The notes under the pieces are model-generated. The model made no database searches, was not told the DNA's origin, and saw only the letters and a list, made by a program, of their open reading frames with translations. A stretch of 64,000 bases of DNA from Variovorax dokdonensis (lineage in GTDB: Bacteria > Pseudomonadota > Gammaproteobacteria > Burkholderiales > Burkholderiaceae_C): contig NZ_JASZYV010000003.1 of NCBI RefSeq assembly GCF_030316895.1, forward strand, positions 186,001 through 250,000. Reading direction: 5' to 3'. The translations under genes were made by a program, and so were the position numbers. Below, piece by piece: positions 25,293-34,353 of the stretch; position 1 is the first letter of the stretch, and the number at the start of each line of letters is the position of its first letter.

Positions 25293-26177
25293 ATGAACAT
25301 CGGCTTTATTGGCCTGGGCATCATGGGCACCCCCATGGCCCTGCACCTGGTGGAAGCCGGGCACCAGCTTTTCGTCAAGACGCGCAGCAAGGTGCCCGAC
25401 GCGATCGCGGCGACCAATGCCAAAGCATGCGCCAGCGCCGAGGAAGTGGCGCGCCAGGCCGAAGTGATCTTCCTGATGGTGCCCGACACGCCCGATGTCG
25501 AAGCCGTGCTGTTCGGCGCCCAGGGCGTGGCCGCTGGCTTGTCGAAGGGCAAGGTGGTGGTGGACATGAGCTCCATCTCGCCCATCGCGACCAAGGAGTT
25601 CGCCCGCAGGATCAACGAGGCCGGTGCCGACTATGTGGACGCGCCAGTCTCCGGCGGCGAGGTGGGCGCCAAGGCGGCCAGCCTCACGATCATGTGCGGC
25701 GCCGAACCCGAGGTGTTCGAGCGCGTGCGGCCGCTGCTCGAGAAGATGGGCAAGAACATCACGCTGGTGGGCGGCGTCGGCGCCGGACAGGTGACCAAGG
25801 TGGCCAACCAGATCATCGTGGCGCTGAACATCGCGGCCGTGGGCGAGGCGCTGGTGTTCGCCTCCAAGGCCGGTGCCGATCCAGCCAAGGTGCGCCAGGC
25901 GCTGATGGGCGGCTTTGCCTCCAGCCGCATTCTCGAAGTGCATGGCGAACGCATGATCAAGCGCACCTTCGATCCGGGCTTTCGCATCAAGCTGCACCAG
26001 AAGGATCTCGCCCTTGCGCTGCAAGGTGCCAAGGAACTCGGCGTGGCCCTGCCGCAGACGGCCAGCGCCGCGCAGCTCATGCAGGCCTGCGAAGCCAATG
26101 GCCTGGGCGACAAGGACCATTCCGCACTGGTGCAGGCACTCGAACTGATGGCCAAACACCCGGTGGCCAAGGGCTGA
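25293..26177 (+). CDS. garR: Tartronate semialdehyde reductase
   Basis: A 294-residue beta-hydroxyacid dehydrogenase. The Rossmann loop is GFIGLGIMGTPMA, the substrate-binding loop is DAPVSGGEVGAKAASL, and the catalytic Lys169 sits in GQVTKVANQ. It reduces tartronate semialdehyde (2-hydroxy-3-oxopropionate) to glycerate, the last step shown here of the glucarate pathway. It has a good AAGGAG ribosome site and is the last gene of the operon. No glycerate kinase gene is present in the window. Confidence 0.9.
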   Translation: MNIGFIGLGIMGTPMALHLVEAGHQLFVKTRSKVPDAIAATNAKACASAEEVARQAEVIFLMVPDTPDVEAVLFGAQGVAAGLSKGKVVVDMSSISPIATKEFARRINEAGADYVDAPVSGGEVGAKAASLTIMCGAEPEVFERVRPLLEKMGKNITLVGGVGAGQVTKVANQIIVALNIAAVGEALVFASKAGADPAKVRQALMGGFASSRILEVHGERMIKRTFDPGFRIKLHQKDLALALQGAKELGVALPQTASAAQLMQACEANGLGDKDHSALVQALELMAKHPVAKG

Positions 26178-26201
26178 GGTTCACGCCGGTCGAGATTCAG
26201 G

Positions 26202-27857
26202 TCAGGGCCGCGGATCGTCGGCCCGACCTGCGCGCACCACCACGCGAACGATCACGAACTCAGCCGGCTTGAGCGGCGCGAATCCGACGACGACGTTCGC
26301 CAGGCCCAGGCTCTGATCGGCTGGCGTGATCGTCGTCGCATCGCAGCGCACGAAGAACGCCTCGTCCTCGGTGCTGCCCGCAAAGGCCCCCTTGCGGAAC
26401 AAGCCGCCGAGAAAATTGCCTACGGACAAGCGAAGGGTGGCCCACAGGGGCTCGTCGTTGGGCTCGAACACCGCCCAGCGTATGCCCGATTCGATCGATT
26501 GCTCGATGAAAAGCGCCAGCCGGCGCACGGGCACGTACTTGTATTCGTCCGCCAGTTCGTCGGCACCGCGCAGCGTGCGCGCGCCCCATACCAGGCGCTG
26601 ACCCGCGCCCAGCACGCGCAAGCAATTGATGCCCAGCGGATTGAGCCGCTCGCTGGCACTGTCGCCCAGTTGCACCTGCAGGTCCTGCACGCCCACCAGT
26701 TCGGCCTCCATGCCGGCGGGAGCCTTCCAGACGCCGCGCGTAGCGTCGGTGCGCGCGATGACGCCGGCCACCGCACCGCAGGGCACGAAGGTGTCGACAC
26801 GGTCCTCGCGCAGCGGATCGGGCAGGCGAAGGCAGGGAAAGTAGAGCGCGGCATTGCGCCCTGCGCTGCCGGCCTGCCGAAGCGCCGCGCTACCGTCGAC
26901 CGCACGATCCACCGCCCGGCTTGCCGACGCGGCCCAGCGTGGGTCCGGGTCGACGATCAGGAACGCGCGACGGCGCACGCACAGCGCGAAGGCGGCGTCG
27001 ATGACGCCCTGAGGCGGCGGCACATAGTCCGATGGCACGACATTGGCGTCTCGCGCCAGCGGCGGTATGCACAGCAGGTTGAAGGCCACGTCCGGCCTGT
27101 CGAGCGCGTGCAAGCCGGTGCCCGCGACGGCATCGCCAAGAAGGTCGGCCGCATCCAGCACGGCACCATCCGATCCCGAGGCACTGTCGGCGCGCACCCA
27201 GTGCAGGCCGCTGGTTCCGCCCTCCACGCGCGCGGTGCTCGCCGGCCGGTGCGCCGGCATTGGCCCACGGACCTCGACCAGCAAGGATTCGCGCGCCAGC
27301 ACCTGTGCCAGGCAGCGATCGTCGTCCGGTTGCACCGAGACGTTGCGGAACACCTCTTGCACCAGTTCGCCCCCCTTGCCTTGCCAGCGCAGGTGCAGGT
27401 CGAAATGCTGGGCGCGGCGCCTGGATGCGGCTGGCGCCGAGGGCGAAGGTACCGCGGGCACGGCGCGCCCCTCGTACTCCACGGCGGCGCTCAGGCCCAG
27501 CCCCCATGCGCCGACGCTGCGCGCCTGAAGCACGAGCGAGGCGCAGCGATGGCCGCCACACGGCAGGCTGATGGTGGCGGCGCGCGCATCGGCATGCGCC
27601 ACGCGCACCACCAGCGCCTTGCTGCCGCCGTTCTGGAAGAAGTCGCGCACCGCATAGGGCATGGTGCAGTCGACGTGAAGACCTCCGAAGCGGGCCTCGA
27701 ACTCGCTCGGGCTTTGCAGCAGCACCGGCTGGTTCAACGGACCGAGCGCGGCGCGGCCGATGAACGCCGCGACATCCGTCGGCACGCCTTCGATCAGGTG
27801 CGCGCGCGAACTCACTTCCTCGATGTAGACGCCCGGTGCAGCCGGAGCCCATGGCAT
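26202..27857 (-). CDS. Orphan phage-type tail sheath protein
   Basis: A 551-residue protein. The N-terminus (MPWAPAAPGVYIEEVSSR) followed by GVPTDVAAFIGRA is the classical opening of contractile tail sheath proteins. The C-terminus, with SVGNFLGGLFRKGAF and a domain rich in beta structure, fits the sheath core. Sheath proteins polymerise around a tail tube in phages and contractile injection systems. None of the other parts (tube, baseplate, spike, assembly chaperone) is encoded nearby. The gene sits alone between the glucarate operon and a nitroreductase and keeps an intact reading frame. It could be a relic or part of a system encoded elsewhere. The start at 27857 is chosen from the family N-terminus. 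Confidence 0.82.
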   Translation of the reverse strand: MPWAPAAPGVYIEEVSSRAHLIEGVPTDVAAFIGRAALGPLNQPVLLQSPSEFEARFGGLHVDCTMPYAVRDFFQNGGSKALVVRVAHADARAATISLPCGGHRCASLVLQARSVGAWGLGLSAAVEYEGRAVPAVPSPSAPAASRRRAQHFDLHLRWQGKGGELVQEVFRNVSVQPDDDRCLAQVLARESLLVEVRGPMPAHRPASTARVEGGTSGLHWVRADSASGSDGAVLDAADLLGDAVAGTGLHALDRPDVAFNLLCIPPLARDANVVPSDYVPPPQGVIDAAFALCVRRRAFLIVDPDPRWAASASRAVDRAVDGSAALRQAGSAGRNAALYFPCLRLPDPLREDRVDTFVPCGAVAGVIARTDATRGVWKAPAGMEAELVGVQDLQVQLGDSASERLNPLGINCLRVLGAGQRLVWGARTLRGADELADEYKYVPVRRLALFIEQSIESGIRWAVFEPNDEPLWATLRLSVGNFLGGLFRKGAFAGSTEDEAFFVRCDATTITPADQSLGLANVVVGFAPLKPAEFVIVRVVVRAGRADDPRP

Positions 27858-28018
27858 GTCGTGAAGCCTTCCTGAGACTGGCACCGGGGTGGCGGCGCAC
27901 CGCTCGGCCCAAACCTGCGAGCGAGTCTGCTTGGGCCTTGCCGCGCCGGATATCCATCAAAGGTGCACACCGGCCGGCCGAAAGCCATAGTGCGCGGCTT
28001 TCGTGCAAGATTGGCTGG

Positions 28019-28690
28019 ATGCGAGTGTCACAAGCCGTTCAAAGCCGCCTCTCGGTGCGCGCCTTCCTGCCCGATCCCGTTCCTGCCGATGCCATCCGCC
28101 GCGTGCTCGACCAGGCCGCGCGCGCGCCCTCGGGCGGCAACCTGCAACCCTGGTTCGTGGATGTGCTGGCGGGCCCGGCGCTCGAGTCGTTCCGAGCCGC
28201 GGTGCGACGCGACATGGCGCCCGACGCGCCGCCCCAGCAGGCCGAATACGCCGTCTACCCGCCCAACCTGGCCTCGCCCTGGCGGGATCGGCGATTCGAG
28301 GTCGGCGAAGACATGTATGCCTTGCTGGGCATCGGGCGTGACGACAAGCCGGCGCGCCGCCGCTGGTTTGCCAACAACTTCGACTTCTTCGGCGCGCCGC
28401 TGGCGCTGTTCTGCACCGTGGATCGCAGCATGGGGCCGCCGCAATGGTCAGACCTGGGCATGTTCCTGCAGACCGTGATGTTGCTGCTGCGCGAAGAGGG
28501 ACTGGACAGCTGCCCGCAGGAATGCTGGGCCATGGTGCCGGACACGATCCGGCGCGAACTCGCCCTCCCGCCCTCGCGCATGGTCTTTTGCGGCATGGCG
28601 GTGGGCTACCGCGATCCGGCGCACCCGGTGAATGCGCTGGTATCGACACGCGCGCCGCACGACGAGTGGCTGCGCTTTCACGGGCTCTGA
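28019..28690 (+). CDS. Nitroreductase family protein
   Basis: A 223-residue FMN-dependent nitroreductase. The opening QSRLSVRAFLPDPVPADAI and ARAPSGGNLQPW form the FMN-binding signature of the family. The later segments SDLGMFLQTVMLLLREEGLDSC and GMAVGYRDP are also typical. It probably reduces nitroaromatics, quinones or enones with NAD(P)H as a cytoplasmic dimer. It is divergent from the sheath gene. No pathway partners are adjacent. Confidence 0.88.
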   Translation: MRVSQAVQSRLSVRAFLPDPVPADAIRRVLDQAARAPSGGNLQPWFVDVLAGPALESFRAAVRRDMAPDAPPQQAEYAVYPPNLASPWRDRRFEVGEDMYALLGIGRDDKPARRRWFANNFDFFGAPLALFCTVDRSMGPPQWSDLGMFLQTVMLLLREEGLDSCPQECWAMVPDTIRRELALPPSRMVFCGMAVGYRDPAHPVNALVSTRAPHDEWLRFHGL

Positions 28691-28718
28691 GGCCCGCGCT
28701 TCGTTCAGGCGCGCTGGC

Positions 28719-29567
28719 TCAGGGCGCGGGCATGGCCGAGACGAACTGCGGCGCACGCTTTTCCATGTTGGCCCGCACCGCTTCGGACTGATTGGCGCTG
28801 CCCATCAGGGCCTTCTGCTCGACCGATTCGCGCAGCAGCAGGCTGGCCGCATCCATGCTCGCGCTGGCATTGAGCAAACGCTTGCCGCCGCGGATGGCGT
28901 CCGGGCTCTTGCCCGCGATCTCGGCCGCCAGGCGAAGCGCCTCGGAGCGCGGATCGTCCGACAGGCGGGTTGCCAGTCCGATGCGCACCGCCTCCTCGGC
29001 CTCGACGATGCGGCCGGTGTAGGTCAGCTCGCGCATCACGTCGTCGCGCAGCAGTTCGCGCATCAACACCATGCCGCCCATGTCGGGGACCAGGCCCCAC
29101 TTCACCTCCATGACCGACATGCGCGTGCCGTGCGCCACGAGGCGGATGTCCGCGCCCAATGCCACCTGCAGTCCACCGCCGAAGGCCACGCCGTGCAACG
29201 CGGCAATCACCGGCACGGGCACTTCGCGCCAGACCATGGCCACGTACTGCGCCACGTTCGAAATGCCATGCGTGCGGGCGAGGATGTCGCTGGCGGCGCC
29301 CTTGCCGAGCAGTTCCGAGCCGCTGCCGTCGCCGCCCGCCATGCGGTCGAACGACTGCATGTCCAGGCCGGCGCAGAACGCCTTGCCCTGGCCACCGATG
29401 ACCACGGCCCGCACATCGCCGTCGCGCTTGAGGCCTTCGCCGGCGTCGACCAGCGCTTCAAACATCGCCGGGTCGAGCGCATTCATCTTGTCCGGCCGCG
29501 CCAGTTGAAGTTCGACCACGCCGTTGGCGTGGCGGATGTGTTCGATGCGAGGTGTCGTGTTGGTCAT
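28719..29567 (-). CDS. Enoyl-CoA hydratase/isomerase family protein
   Basis: A 282-residue crotonase-fold protein. The CoA-binding and oxyanion segments are KAFCAGLDMQSF and GVAFGGGLQVALGADIRL. One catalytic position has EVKWGLVPDMGG, where many hydratases have a Glu near PE.xLG, so the exact reaction (hydratase, isomerase or hydrolase) is open. It is sometimes annotated as a crotonase involved in aromatic or fatty acid breakdown. It stands alone, divergent from the DUF488 gene and converging on the nitroreductase. Confidence 0.85.
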   Translation of the reverse strand: MTNTTPRIEHIRHANGVVELQLARPDKMNALDPAMFEALVDAGEGLKRDGDVRAVVIGGQGKAFCAGLDMQSFDRMAGGDGSGSELLGKGAASDILARTHGISNVAQYVAMVWREVPVPVIAALHGVAFGGGLQVALGADIRLVAHGTRMSVMEVKWGLVPDMGGMVLMRELLRDDVMRELTYTGRIVEAEEAVRIGLATRLSDDPRSEALRLAAEIAGKSPDAIRGGKRLLNASASMDAASLLLRESVEQKALMGSANQSEAVRANMEKRAPQFVSAMPAP

Positions 29568-29669
29568 GGCTTGGGTTGTCTCCGATCGAATCCCGAGTAT
29601 GTTCGGCCTGACCGCCATTTTCGATCGCCAAGGTGACGCCGCCGCGGCCAGAACAAGGAGACCCCGAGC

Positions 29670-30065
29670 ATGTCCGTCCGAATCGTCCGCCTGGGAAGCG
29701 CCCGCGCATCCGGCGAGGGCCTGCGCATCGGCACGGTGCGCCGGCCGCCGCGCGGCGTACCCAAGGAACAGTTCGCCAGCCAGGACTACTACGACGTCTG
29801 GTATCCGAACCTGGCGCCCTCCGCCGAGACCATGAAGCTGGGGCAGGCCGCGCAGTCCGACGATTCGGAACAGGCGTGGAAGGCGTTCGTGCGCGCCTTT
29901 CGCCGCGAGATGTCGCTGCCCGACGCCAGTCGCAGCCTTGATCTTCTGGCCGCCCTTTCACACCATGCGAACGTGTCGGTGGGCTGCTATTGCGACGATG
30001 AAGCACATTGCCACCGCTCCGTGCTGCGCGAGCTGCTCGCCGAGCGTGGCGCGGACATTGCGTGA
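29670..30065 (+). CDS. DUF488 family protein
   Basis: A 131-residue protein with the DUF488 layout: an N-terminal beta segment (RIGTVRRPPRGVPKEQF), a YYDVWYPNLAPS loop and the C-terminal signature VGCYCDDEAHCHRSVL with Cys/His residues that could be redox-active or metal-binding. The function of the family is not established. AAGGAG at 29655-29660 supports the start. The downstream CoA-transferase gene follows after about 55 bp. Confidence 0.82.
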   Translation: MSVRIVRLGSARASGEGLRIGTVRRPPRGVPKEQFASQDYYDVWYPNLAPSAETMKLGQAAQSDDSEQAWKAFVRAFRREMSLPDASRSLDLLAALSHHANVSVGCYCDDEAHCHRSVLRELLAERGADIA

Positions 30066-30121
30066 GCTCCGGCCGAGACCCAAGCGCCGCAAGGCAGGCA
30101 AACCCAGCAAAATTGCCCCCC

Positions 30122-31027
30122 ATGCATTCGCCCGACTCCGCCTCACCCGATTCCACGCTGGCCGGCATTCATGTGCTCAGCCTGGCCCTGAACCTGCCCG
30201 GCCCGGCCGCACTGATGCGCTGCCGCCAAATGGGTGCCCGCTGCACCAAGCTGGAAGCCCCGCCGCCCCCCGGCATCGCCAGCAGCGACCCGATGGGCAG
30301 CTACAACCCCGAGGCCTACGCCGTCATGCACGCCGGCGTCCAGACGGTGCATGCCAACCTGAAGACTCCTGAAGGACAAGCCCGCCTGCACGAGTTGCTG
30401 GCCGGCACCGATGTGCTGATCACCTCGTTCCGACCTTCTGCTTCGGCCAAGCTCGGCGTGGACTGGACAACGCTGCAGGCTCGCCATCCTCGGCTCTGCC
30501 TCGTCGAGATCGTCGGCGCCCCTGGCGCGCGTGCCGACGAGCCCGGACATGACCTGACCTACCAGGCCGAGGCCGGACTGGTCTCTGGCCTCGATGTGCC
30601 ACCTTCGCTCTTCGCCGACATGGCCGGCTCGGTCATGGCCAGCGAGGCGGTGCTGCAGACGCTGCTGCAGCGCGCCGCCATCGGGCGCGGCGCCCATCGG
30701 CAGGTGGCCCTGTCGGAGGCGGCTAGCTACCTGGCCCTGCCGCACACCTGGGGCCTGACGCGGCCCGAGGGGGCCGTCGGCGGGGCCCATGCGGGCTACC
30801 GCGTCTACCCTTGCCTCGACGGGCGGGTCGCCGTTGCCGCGCTGGAGCCGCACTTCGCGCAGCGGCTTTGCACGGCGGCTGGGGTGGCCGGCGAGTTCGG
30901 GCGCAAGACGATGTTCGATGCCGCCACCCATTCGGCCGTGGCTGCGTTCCTGCAGGGTCGCACGCGCGCCCAACTCGACGCCCTGGCGCGCGAGCAGGAC
31001 ATTCCGCTGCACACCCTGCCCGCCTGA
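30122..31027 (+). CDS. CaiB/BaiF (class III) CoA-transferase family, short
   Basis: A 301-residue protein of the CoA-transferase III/alpha-methylacyl-CoA racemase family. Family proteins are usually 360-420 residues, so this is a short form. The N-terminal IHVLSLALNLPGPAALMRCR matches the family opening, and Asp144 (GHDLTYQAEAG) holds the catalytic Asp position. Short members are often racemase-like. It is the first gene of a possible operon with two split-barrel proteins. Substrate unknown. Confidence 0.83.
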   Translation: MHSPDSASPDSTLAGIHVLSLALNLPGPAALMRCRQMGARCTKLEAPPPPGIASSDPMGSYNPEAYAVMHAGVQTVHANLKTPEGQARLHELLAGTDVLITSFRPSASAKLGVDWTTLQARHPRLCLVEIVGAPGARADEPGHDLTYQAEAGLVSGLDVPPSLFADMAGSVMASEAVLQTLLQRAAIGRGAHRQVALSEAASYLALPHTWGLTRPEGAVGGAHAGYRVYPCLDGRVAVAALEPHFAQRLCTAAGVAGEFGRKTMFDAATHSAVAAFLQGRTRAQLDALAREQDIPLHTLPA

Positions 31028-31049
31028 AGACGCGCGCCCAAAGCTGCCC

Positions 31050-31574
31050 ATGCCCGCCGCCACCGCGTTGCTCACGCCCGAACTGATCGCCATGATCGAC
31101 AGCGGCGTGTCGACCATCGTCGCCTCGCGCGATGCGGCCCTGCGCCCGAGCCTGATGCGTGCGGTGGGCAGCAGCATCACGCCCGACGGCAGCGAGATCA
31201 CGGTCTACCTGGCGCGAAGCCAATCGGGCCAGTTGCTGCAGGACATGGCCGCCAGCGGACGGATCGCCGTCGTGTTCAGCTCGCCCAGCACCCACCGCAC
31301 GGTGCAGGTCAAGGCCCGCAGCTTCACCGGTCGGGCCGCCAGTGCCGAGGACGTGCCCACGCTGGAGCGCTACCTTCAAGCCCTGGTGGTCGAGATCTGC
31401 AGCATCGGCCATACGGCGCAGCTGGTGCGCAAGATGCTGGCCTACAGGCTCGAAGACCTGGTGGCCATCACCTTCGCACCCGAAGAGGCCTTCAACCAGA
31501 CGCCCGGGCCCATGGCCGGTTCGGCGCTGCCGGCAACGCGCGCGGGCGCTGACGCCGCAGGAGGCCAGGCATGA
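31050..31574 (+). CDS. Pyridoxamine 5'-phosphate oxidase-like split-barrel protein
   Basis: A 174-residue protein with the FMN-binding split-barrel pattern: ALLTPELIAMIDSGVS at the start, then beta strands ITVYLARSQSGQLL and RIAVVFSSPSTHRTVQVK. It is too short and too different to be PdxH. Such proteins bind flavin, F420-like cofactors or heme. Its stop overlaps the start of the next gene (ATGA, 31571-31574). That gene also begins with a split-barrel domain, so the two products probably act together. Confidence 0.72.
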   Translation: MPAATALLTPELIAMIDSGVSTIVASRDAALRPSLMRAVGSSITPDGSEITVYLARSQSGQLLQDMAASGRIAVVFSSPSTHRTVQVKARSFTGRAASAEDVPTLERYLQALVVEICSIGHTAQLVRKMLAYRLEDLVAITFAPEEAFNQTPGPMAGSALPATRAGADAAGGQA

Positions 31575-32980
31575 GGCACGAGGCAAGCGGCGTCGCACTG
31601 CGCTCCATCCGTGCCTGCTTCGACGGTGCCATTCCAGCCATGATGGCCACCTGCGCGGCCGACGGAACGCCCAATGTGGCCTACCTCTCGCAGGTGTACT
31701 ACGTGGACGAGCGGCACGTGGCGCTCTCGTTCCAGTTCTTCAACAAGACCCGGGCCAACATCCTGGCCCATCCGTATGCGGCCGTGCTGGTCATGAACCC
31801 GATCACGGTCGGCTTCTACCGGCTGCATCTGCGCTACCTGCGCACCGAGACCAGCGGCCCGCTCTTCGAAGGCATGAAGGCGCAGCTGGCGGGCATCGCC
31901 TCGCACAGCGGCATGGCCGACGTGTTCCGCCTGCTCGGCGCCGACGTGTACGAAGTGCTGGACATCGACGACGTGCCCGGCGATCGCGCGCCCGAGCCCG
32001 ACACCCGGCTGGACACGCTGGCCGGCCTGCGCGAAATGGCCGACCGGCTGGCCCGCTGCACCACCACCGACGAAGCCTTGCAGTCCGCCCTCGCGGGCCT
32101 GACCGAGCGGCTGGACATCCGTCATGCGATGGTGCTCATGCACGACAACGCAGCCCAGCGCCTCTACACCGTGGCCAGTTGCGGCTACGCGAGCTCGGGC
32201 ATCGGCGCGGAGATCGAAATGGGCCACGGCGTGATCGGCGTCGCGGCGCGCGAACGCACGCCGGTGCGCATCAGCCACATGACGCATGCGGCCAGCTACA
32301 GCCACGCCGTGCGCGCCAGCATGCAGGAGGTCGAACCCGGCCTGCTGCTGCACACTGACATCCCCTTCCCGGGCTTGGACGAGCCGAGCAGCCAGTTGGC
32401 GGTGCCGATCATCTCGGCCAACCGGCTGATGGGCGTGCTCTTCGTCGAAAGCCAGCAGGACATGCGCTTCGGCTTCGCCGACGAAGATGCGATGGTCGTG
32501 CTGGCCGGCCAGTTGGGCGCCACGCTGGAACTCCTGCAACAGGCGGCCGCGGAGCCGGAGGCGGCGGCCGTGCAGGAAGCGTCCGCCGCGAAAAGCCTCG
32601 CGCTCCCCTCGGCCGCTCCCGCGATTGCCAACCCACCGCGCATGCCGCTTGGGCCGCCTTTGCTGGTGCGCCATTTCGAAGCCAACCACAGCATCTTTGT
32701 CGACCAGAACTACCTCATCAAGGGCGTGGCCGGCGCCATCCTATGGAAATTGCTGCGCGAGCATCAGGAGGATGGCCGCTGCGAATTCAGCAACCGCGAA
32801 CTGCGCCTGGACCCGTCCATTGGCCTGCCCGATGTCGCCGACAACCTCGAAGCCCGACTCGTGCTCTTGCAGCGCCGCCTCCTGGAAACCCGCCCAGGCA
32901 TCTGCCTGGAAAAGACGGGCCGCGGACGCTTCCGACTGCGCATCGAACGCCCGCTGAAGCTCGCTGAAATCGGCGCCTGA
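31571..32980 (+). CDS. Split-barrel, GAF and winged-helix-like fusion protein
   Basis: A 469-residue fusion. Residues 10-135 form a flavin-binding split barrel (GAIPAMMATCAADGTPNVAY). Residues 150-325 form a GAF sensor domain (TTTDEALQSALAGLTERLDI at its start, QLAVPIISANRLMGVLFVES at its end). A low-complexity Ala/Glu/Pro linker follows. Residues 365-460 (FVDQNYLIKGVAGAILWKLL, then RELRLD and GRGRFRL) resemble a winged-helix output domain. The arrangement suggests a redox or nitric-oxide sensor that controls transcription or an unseen partner. It is coupled to the preceding split-barrel gene. The function is inferred from domains only. Confidence 0.72.
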   Translation: MRHEASGVALRSIRACFDGAIPAMMATCAADGTPNVAYLSQVYYVDERHVALSFQFFNKTRANILAHPYAAVLVMNPITVGFYRLHLRYLRTETSGPLFEGMKAQLAGIASHSGMADVFRLLGADVYEVLDIDDVPGDRAPEPDTRLDTLAGLREMADRLARCTTTDEALQSALAGLTERLDIRHAMVLMHDNAAQRLYTVASCGYASSGIGAEIEMGHGVIGVAARERTPVRISHMTHAASYSHAVRASMQEVEPGLLLHTDIPFPGLDEPSSQLAVPIISANRLMGVLFVESQQDMRFGFADEDAMVVLAGQLGATLELLQQAAAEPEAAAVQEASAAKSLALPSAAPAIANPPRMPLGPPLLVRHFEANHSIFVDQNYLIKGVAGAILWKLLREHQEDGRCEFSNRELRLDPSIGLPDVADNLEARLVLLQRRLLETRPGICLEKTGRGRFRLRIERPLKLAEIGA

Positions 32981-33185
32981 AAGCCTTTCGGGCCGCCGTT
33001 CGCAGCCGGCAATTCCCGAGCCCCGCACACGGGCATTTGGCAAATTAAATCTTAGGAATTAAGTGTATTTAGATCGAAGGATTTAACTTGCACACACATT
33101 TATTTGCTGTTTGAAATTTCATTGAATTGCCGTGCTGTTTCGTCTTGAAACATCTATGCTTCAAGCAACAAACAGGAAATTCCAG
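32981..33185. other. A/T-rich intergenic region
   Basis: 205 bp before the hypothetical gene at 33186. The stretch 33035-33135 is much richer in A and T than its surroundings and is the likely promoter. Nothing else is seen. Confidence 0.35.
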
Positions 33186-33596
33186 ATGACTTCTTTGCGC
33201 AAAGAATGCATCCAGGCCGCACGCGAACTCGAGGCGGCCTACGTTGCCGACAAGCTCGCCTACATCGACCTGAATCGGCGCAGCAAGGACTTCTGGGCGC
33301 TTCAACCGACGAAGTCCTGGCCGAGCACGCCCGACTTCGCACCGTGGATGCGGGCCCGCGAGCGGCTGTTGGCGGCCGAGAAGAAAGTCATCACGCTCTT
33401 GCGCGAACGCTGCGAGCAGGCCAAGGCGCGCCGCCGGCAACGCCAGCACATGCGCCTTTTGGCCTGCCGCCCCTACCTCGAGCAGTTGCCGGCCGAAACG
33501 ATGCCGGACGATCTGCCGCCGAGCAACTTCCTCACGCTCGACCGGTTCGATCCCCCCAAGCTCGCGCCGTTCCTGCAGGTGCAGGCGGCGCACTAG
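33186..33596 (+). CDS. Hypothetical charged protein
   Basis: A 136-residue, mostly helical and very basic protein (for example KARRRQRQHMRLLACRPYLE). No family was recognised. I chose the start at 33186 for the AGGAAA ribosome-like site at 33173-33178; upstream in-frame ATGs at 33132 and 33156 lie in A/T-rich promoter-like DNA. The gene converges on the hemerythrin gene, and the stops are about 25 bp apart. Confidence 0.55.
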   Translation: MTSLRKECIQAARELEAAYVADKLAYIDLNRRSKDFWALQPTKSWPSTPDFAPWMRARERLLAAEKKVITLLRERCEQAKARRRQRQHMRLLACRPYLEQLPAETMPDDLPPSNFLTLDRFDPPKLAPFLQVQAAH

Positions 33597-33621
33597 GCCA
33601 GGCGCCGCCAGGTCCGCTTCT

Positions 33622-34353
33622 TCAAGCGGCGGCAGGCAGTTCCAACGCCGCCTGCAGCTTTTCCCACTCTCGCGCCGAAAGGTGCGGACGCGTCGCGCCG
33701 AGCACGGCCTCGAAAGCCGGAGCCGGCGCGTGTGCCTTCATGTCGCCCAGCACCATCGCGCGCTCGCCGGCATTCATGAACGGCACCATCCAGCGCATGA
33801 CCAGCATCATCTCTTCAGGCGGGATGGAGCCGACCAGTTCGGCATGGATGCCCATCAGTTCCTCGTCGCTGTAGTGGGCCCACAGCGTGGCGTTGTGCTG
33901 CGTTTCCTCGTAGTTCATGTGCTCGTAGTTGTGCGCGATGAACAGCGACAGGCGACGGTAGAAACCGTGCACCGCCGCGTCGAGGTCTTGCCCGGAGGTG
34001 TCGAGCAATGCGCGGACGGATTCGGCCAGCGTGTCGATCTCCGCGACGTGATGCACATGGTCATCGCCGATGTGCTGGCTCGAGCCTGGCGCCCGCGCCT
34101 CCAGCGCCTTGTGGACGAAGTTGTTCTCGTGCTCCAGGTGGCTGCGCATCAGGTCGAGCAGTTGCAGCACGCGTTGGGTGGTCTGCGCGAGTTCGAGCGC
34201 GTCGTGCGCATCCATGCGGCCCACGGCCAGCAGGGTGTCCGACATCACGGCGCGCAGGGCCTTGTGAATGCCTGCGTAAAGATCGACGCGGGAGGCTGCA
34301 GGTGCCTGGGCGGTTTGCTGGACTTCGGCCAGCTCGCGGGAATCGTGCTTCAT
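33622..34353 (-). CDS. Hemerythrin-domain protein
   Basis: A 243-residue helical protein. The His/Glu ligands for a di-iron site follow the hemerythrin HHE pattern: His30 (GIHKAL), His72 with Glu76 (SHLEHEN), His99-His102 (DHVHHVAEID), His141-His145 (HNYEHMNYEE). Such proteins sense or bind oxygen or nitric oxide, or repair iron-sulfur damage, in the cytoplasm. A GAGCAAG ribosome site precedes the ATG. About 240 bp separate it from the YgiQ-like gene upstream on the same strand. Confidence 0.83.
   Translation of the reverse strand: MKHDSRELAEVQQTAQAPAASRVDLYAGIHKALRAVMSDTLLAVGRMDAHDALELAQTTQRVLQLLDLMRSHLEHENNFVHKALEARAPGSSQHIGDDHVHHVAEIDTLAESVRALLDTSGQDLDAAVHGFYRRLSLFIAHNYEHMNYEETQHNATLWAHYSDEELMGIHAELVGSIPPEEMMLVMRWMVPFMNAGERAMVLGDMKAHAPAPAFEAVLGATRPHLSAREWEKLQAALELPAAA

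Noticed and set aside
26202..28690. Prophage or complete contractile injection system
   Set aside because: Only the sheath gene is present. The flanking genes are metabolic and no integrase, tube or baseplate gene is seen.
30122..31027. Truncated pseudogene of a CoA-transferase
   Set aside because: It is shorter than most family members, but the catalytic Asp, start and stop are in good order and short racemase-like forms exist.
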